DNA of 64,000 nucleotides from assembly GCF_003026475.1 (NCBI RefSeq), contig NZ_PYMC01000010.1, positions 1 to 64,000 of the forward strand. Reading direction: 5' to 3'. Both the position numbers and the translations under genes were made by a program. Each line of letters opens with the position of its first letter. Position 1 is the stretch's first letter. The notes below the pieces were generated by a model. It made no database searches and was not told the DNA's origin. It was given only the letters and a program-made list of their open reading frames with translations. Source of the stretch: Photobacterium lipolyticum (GTDB lineage: Bacteria; Pseudomonadota; Gammaproteobacteria; Enterobacterales; Vibrionaceae). This document shows, one piece after another, positions 61,511 to 64,000 of this stretch.

Positions 61511-64000
61511 ACGAAATGATTTCTCTACATCCCGAAGCCACTCACCTAACCGGCTATTGGAGTGGGAAGACGGTTCAAGTAAATAATACAGATAAGATTC
61601 TGCTTTTAAAAGAATCATTGACCACAGCTAATGTCATTGGCCTTATTACATCCTTTCATAATCTGCGAGTATCGAACTGGCTGAATGAAGAAAAAAGTTA
61701 TTTTAAATTCGAAGAAGGGCGAACAATCAGTACATCAATTATGTACTGGGAAACATTGCCAAGTTTTGCTGATGATCTGGGGTATTACAACAATAAAACT
61801 AGTCCCGCAAAGACTTTTAGAAATCTTTGTGAGCGCCTGGGTGACAAACAATCAGCTATTCAGGAGATTCACCGTGTTTGGATAGAAGAGGGTCTGCCGA
61901 AAGGCTTTGATGCATTCCGTGCATCCCCATCTAAGGATTTGAAAGATGGTCATGCGACAATGCTGCTCGGTGCCAGTCGTTTGGCCGGCGTTGAACTGGA
62001 TTCTTTACTTACGGATTTGTTGGCTATTCATAACGCAGCCTTAACGCATTTTGCAGTTAAAGGGTTCCCGCCTTCTGAAATTTTCCATCTTACAAATGTG
62101 TATCTTTTAGCCAGAGATAAGCTTTTGAGTTCTCCTGCGGGTTTTGCGCTCAAGCGACTTTTTCCTGAAATTTATGCGTATTTGAGTAAAACAGACAACG
62201 CTCGGGCTTGGAAGGTGTGGAGGCGGCTTAGAAGAGGGTGCAGTCAATGGTTACTATTGGGTGCATGGAAAAATTATTGGTTACTACCTAAAAACAGCGA
62301 ATCTTTTACTGCAGCACTTTCGTCATTGCTGAATGAACCAGACAATAAGTTTGGTGATTGGGATATTTTATTAACTAAGCAATCTAAGACGCCACCTTGG
62401 TTGGCATCATTATATGCGCGAAGCACTTTACGAAATATCGATGACACACCCACACATATACTTGAGCATATTCCTTTGCCTTCAGGTTGGAAGACAGCCT
62501 CACTGAAATCTGCCTTAAAAAAACACAACAATGCTCGCCCCTTTCCGTTGGAGATGCTTGATAAAAGAACACGTAATGTGCTTAAGCAGAATAAAATATA
62601 TTCTGAAAAGTGGGCGGAGGAGACCCTATCCCCTACATGGGCCTGTTTTTTTAAGCTATGGCATCTTTCGCAGCCAAACCTTTCTCAACAAGATAGAGGT
62701 AAAATATTCCATCTACTTGAGTGGTGCAAAGAGCGAGGTATTGAGGATCCATGGGCCATTACTTCAGTGCAGTTGTATAATGTATATGTGCCTGATGATC
62801 AGACTGATTTTTACCATTATTTAAAGAAAGCTCAGCAAGAAACGGGCAATCCTAAATCAGATTTGGCTGTAATACACTGGACTAAACTTAATACTGTGTT
62901 TAATAAAGTAGTTAACCAAGCCAAATTGCCAGATAGAGATGCTGACCTTATTACCACAGATAACCCTGCCAACCCGTTTGAAGGATTGCCTCAACCCTTT
63001 AAACGAAAAAACTCTAATGGGAATAAAACTCCTCGCAGCCGTCTACTTTCCGAACTTCAAGAAGAATTAGTAGAAGAGTTGCTAGGGCTGGAAACTCAGC
63101 AGCGCGAGGTTTATCTGCCTCTGCTTGATGAGAAAGGACAGCCACTACTGGATGACGAGGGATACCCAGTTCTGAGCCATGAACCAACACTAATTGAAGT
63201 TAAAGTGCCGACTTTTTCCTGGGCTAAAAAGTGGTCAGAAGAATCTACCTCAACAGGAAAGCGTTACAAAACACAGTCCCCTGAGTGGTATGAGCGCAAT
63301 GGTGTATGGCACTGGAATCCATCTGCAAGCGTGGCGCTAGCGATACTATTGCTAGTACCACTACGCGGCAAACAGGTGCGCTGGCTCGACCAGGGGCTGC
63401 TTGATCCGGAAGTGTTTGAACTTAGTTCTGGGAGGATGATTGAAAACACTCACCCTCTGGGACAGTTTCGTTATGCAAATGGTGAAAATCAGAAAGATTT
63501 CTATGGCTCGCTATCTGGGGTATTGCAGGTTCACTCTGATGAACTTAATGGGGCTATGGAGTCTGTAATCTGGAGTTCAACCAACAAAACCGCACTATGG
63601 GACGGCGTTAGTCGCACCGGCTATGCCCTCCCTTGGCCGGATGGCCAGGCTCTGATGCTGAGTGATGATGAAGAAATACGAAAGCGCGGCCAGCAATTGG
63701 CGAGAGTCTATGAGGTATTGCGATATCAGCATGAGTACATGGCAAAGCATGATCCGAACCCTAGCCCGATGAATTTTTCGCATGTCTCTGAGGACAAAAA
63801 AGACCTGCCTGTAGAGGAACACTTGCATCAAAACTTGCCATGGTTTGTGCCGTTGTGTCGTCAGTTAGGCAACGAAGTTAATGTAACCTGGCCTAATGGT
63901 GAGGTGCATCGAGCCAGCCAGCCAGTCAGCAAAGGTCATATCGAAAAGCTATATAATGCCTTGTGCCTTCATGTTGAGAAGAAACTTCGAAAAAAAGATA
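61507..64000 (+). CDS. gmtZ: GmtZ-like large integrase-associated protein (partial, runs off window)
   Basis: The frame from ATG 61507 is open without a stop to 64000, giving at least 831 residues; the true end is outside. The start overlaps the gmtY stop by four bases. There is no signal peptide or membrane helix. The sequence is rich in Trp and charged residues. Near residue 620 it reads LLVPLRGKQVRWLD, resembling the PLR-QVR-LD block of large recombinase partners in tyrosine-recombinase trios. Base composition is more AT-rich than the core genes. Size, order and coupling fit GmtZ, the second protein of Gamma-Mobile-Trio elements; a GmtX would be expected next. Molecular function of GmtZ is not settled. 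Confidence 0.75.
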   Translation, partial: MNEMISLHPEATHLTGYWSGKTVQVNNTDKILLLKESLTTANVIGLITSFHNLRVSNWLNEEKSYFKFEEGRTISTSIMYWETLPSFADDLGYYNNKTSPAKTFRNLCERLGDKQSAIQEIHRVWIEEGLPKGFDAFRASPSKDLKDGHATMLLGASRLAGVELDSLLTDLLAIHNAALTHFAVKGFPPSEIFHLTNVYLLARDKLLSSPAGFALKRLFPEIYAYLSKTDNARAWKVWRRLRRGCSQWLLLGAWKNYWLLPKNSESFTAALSSLLNEPDNKFGDWDILLTKQSKTPPWLASLYARSTLRNIDDTPTHILEHIPLPSGWKTASLKSALKKHNNARPFPLEMLDKRTRNVLKQNKIYSEKWAEETLSPTWACFFKLWHLSQPNLSQQDRGKIFHLLEWCKERGIEDPWAITSVQLYNVYVPDDQTDFYHYLKKAQQETGNPKSDLAVIHWTKLNTVFNKVVNQAKLPDRDADLITTDNPANPFEGLPQPFKRKNSNGNKTPRSRLLSELQEELVEELLGLETQQREVYLPLLDEKGQPLLDDEGYPVLSHEPTLIEVKVPTFSWAKKWSEESTSTGKRYKTQSPEWYERNGVWHWNPSASVALAILLLVPLRGKQVRWLDQGLLDPEVFELSSGRMIENTHPLGQFRYANGENQKDFYGSLSGVLQVHSDELNGAMESVIWSSTNKTALWDGVSRTGYALPWPDGQALMLSDDEEIRKRGQQLARVYEVLRYQHEYMAKHDPNPSPMNFSHVSEDKKDLPVEEHLHQNLPWFVPLCRQLGNEVNVTWPNGEVHRASQPVSKGHIEKLYNALCLHVEKKLRKKD

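Overview
This 64 kb window looks like a chromosomal segment of a Vibrionaceae bacterium. The evidence is gene order: greA–ompU–dacB, ubiT/rocS/ubiUV/nlpI, and thyA–nptA–nhaR–hlyU–rpsT–murJ–ribF–ileS follow arrangements I recall from Vibrio cholerae, and dapB–carA–carB next to ispH–fkpB–lspA–ileS–ribF–rpsT–nhaR–nhaA matches the ancestral order still seen in E. coli. A Photobacterium-like genus is possible, but I cannot fix the genus by eye.

Layout. (1) 1–11943: a large-adhesin locus. It holds the C-terminal part of a giant RTX/VWA adhesin, a LapB/LapC/TolC-type type I secretion system, an OmpA-like lipoprotein and a LapD-like degenerate GGDEF–EAL receptor; no LapG protease gene is present. (2) 12055–18498: rimI–holD, a GNAT acetyltransferase with ubiT, a PAS–GGDEF–EAL protein (RocS-like) and ubiU–ubiV for O2-independent ubiquinone synthesis. 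(3) 18572–36064: the conserved translation, RNA and cell-wall block nlpI–pnp–rpsO–truB–rbfA–infB–nusA–rimP–tRNA-fMet–tRNA-Leu–secG–glmM–folP–ftsH–rlmE, then yhbY and greA. (4) 36552–40500: an OmpU-like porin, dacB and a short MgtE-family transporter whose leader encodes a 17-residue peptide. (5) 40658–54584: carB–carA–dapB, ispH–fkpB, lspA–ileS–ribF, murJ and rpsT. (6) 54689–59153: hlyU, nhaR, a small periplasmic protein, nhaA and the Na+/phosphate symporter nptA. (7) 59269–64000: thyA is cut in its middle. Its 3' part remains, and a new element begins beside it with a tyrosine-recombinase-like gene overlapping a very long ORF that runs off the window. The pair resembles GmtY and GmtZ of Gamma-Mobile-Trio islands, mobile elements known to carry defence systems and T6SS effectors. 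Any cargo lies outside this window.

The most notable observations are the probable mobile island inserted in thyA (with a complete gmtZ-like frame open to the window edge), an MgtL-like leader peptide with alternative RNA pairings ahead of mgtE, an 8-bp tandem array with a diverged sister copy 16 kb away, a three-copy dispersed hairpin element, and a Lap-type adhesin operon that keeps the LapD-like sensor but lacks LapG beside it. Protein identities rest on recognition of family motifs and gene order, not on a database search.
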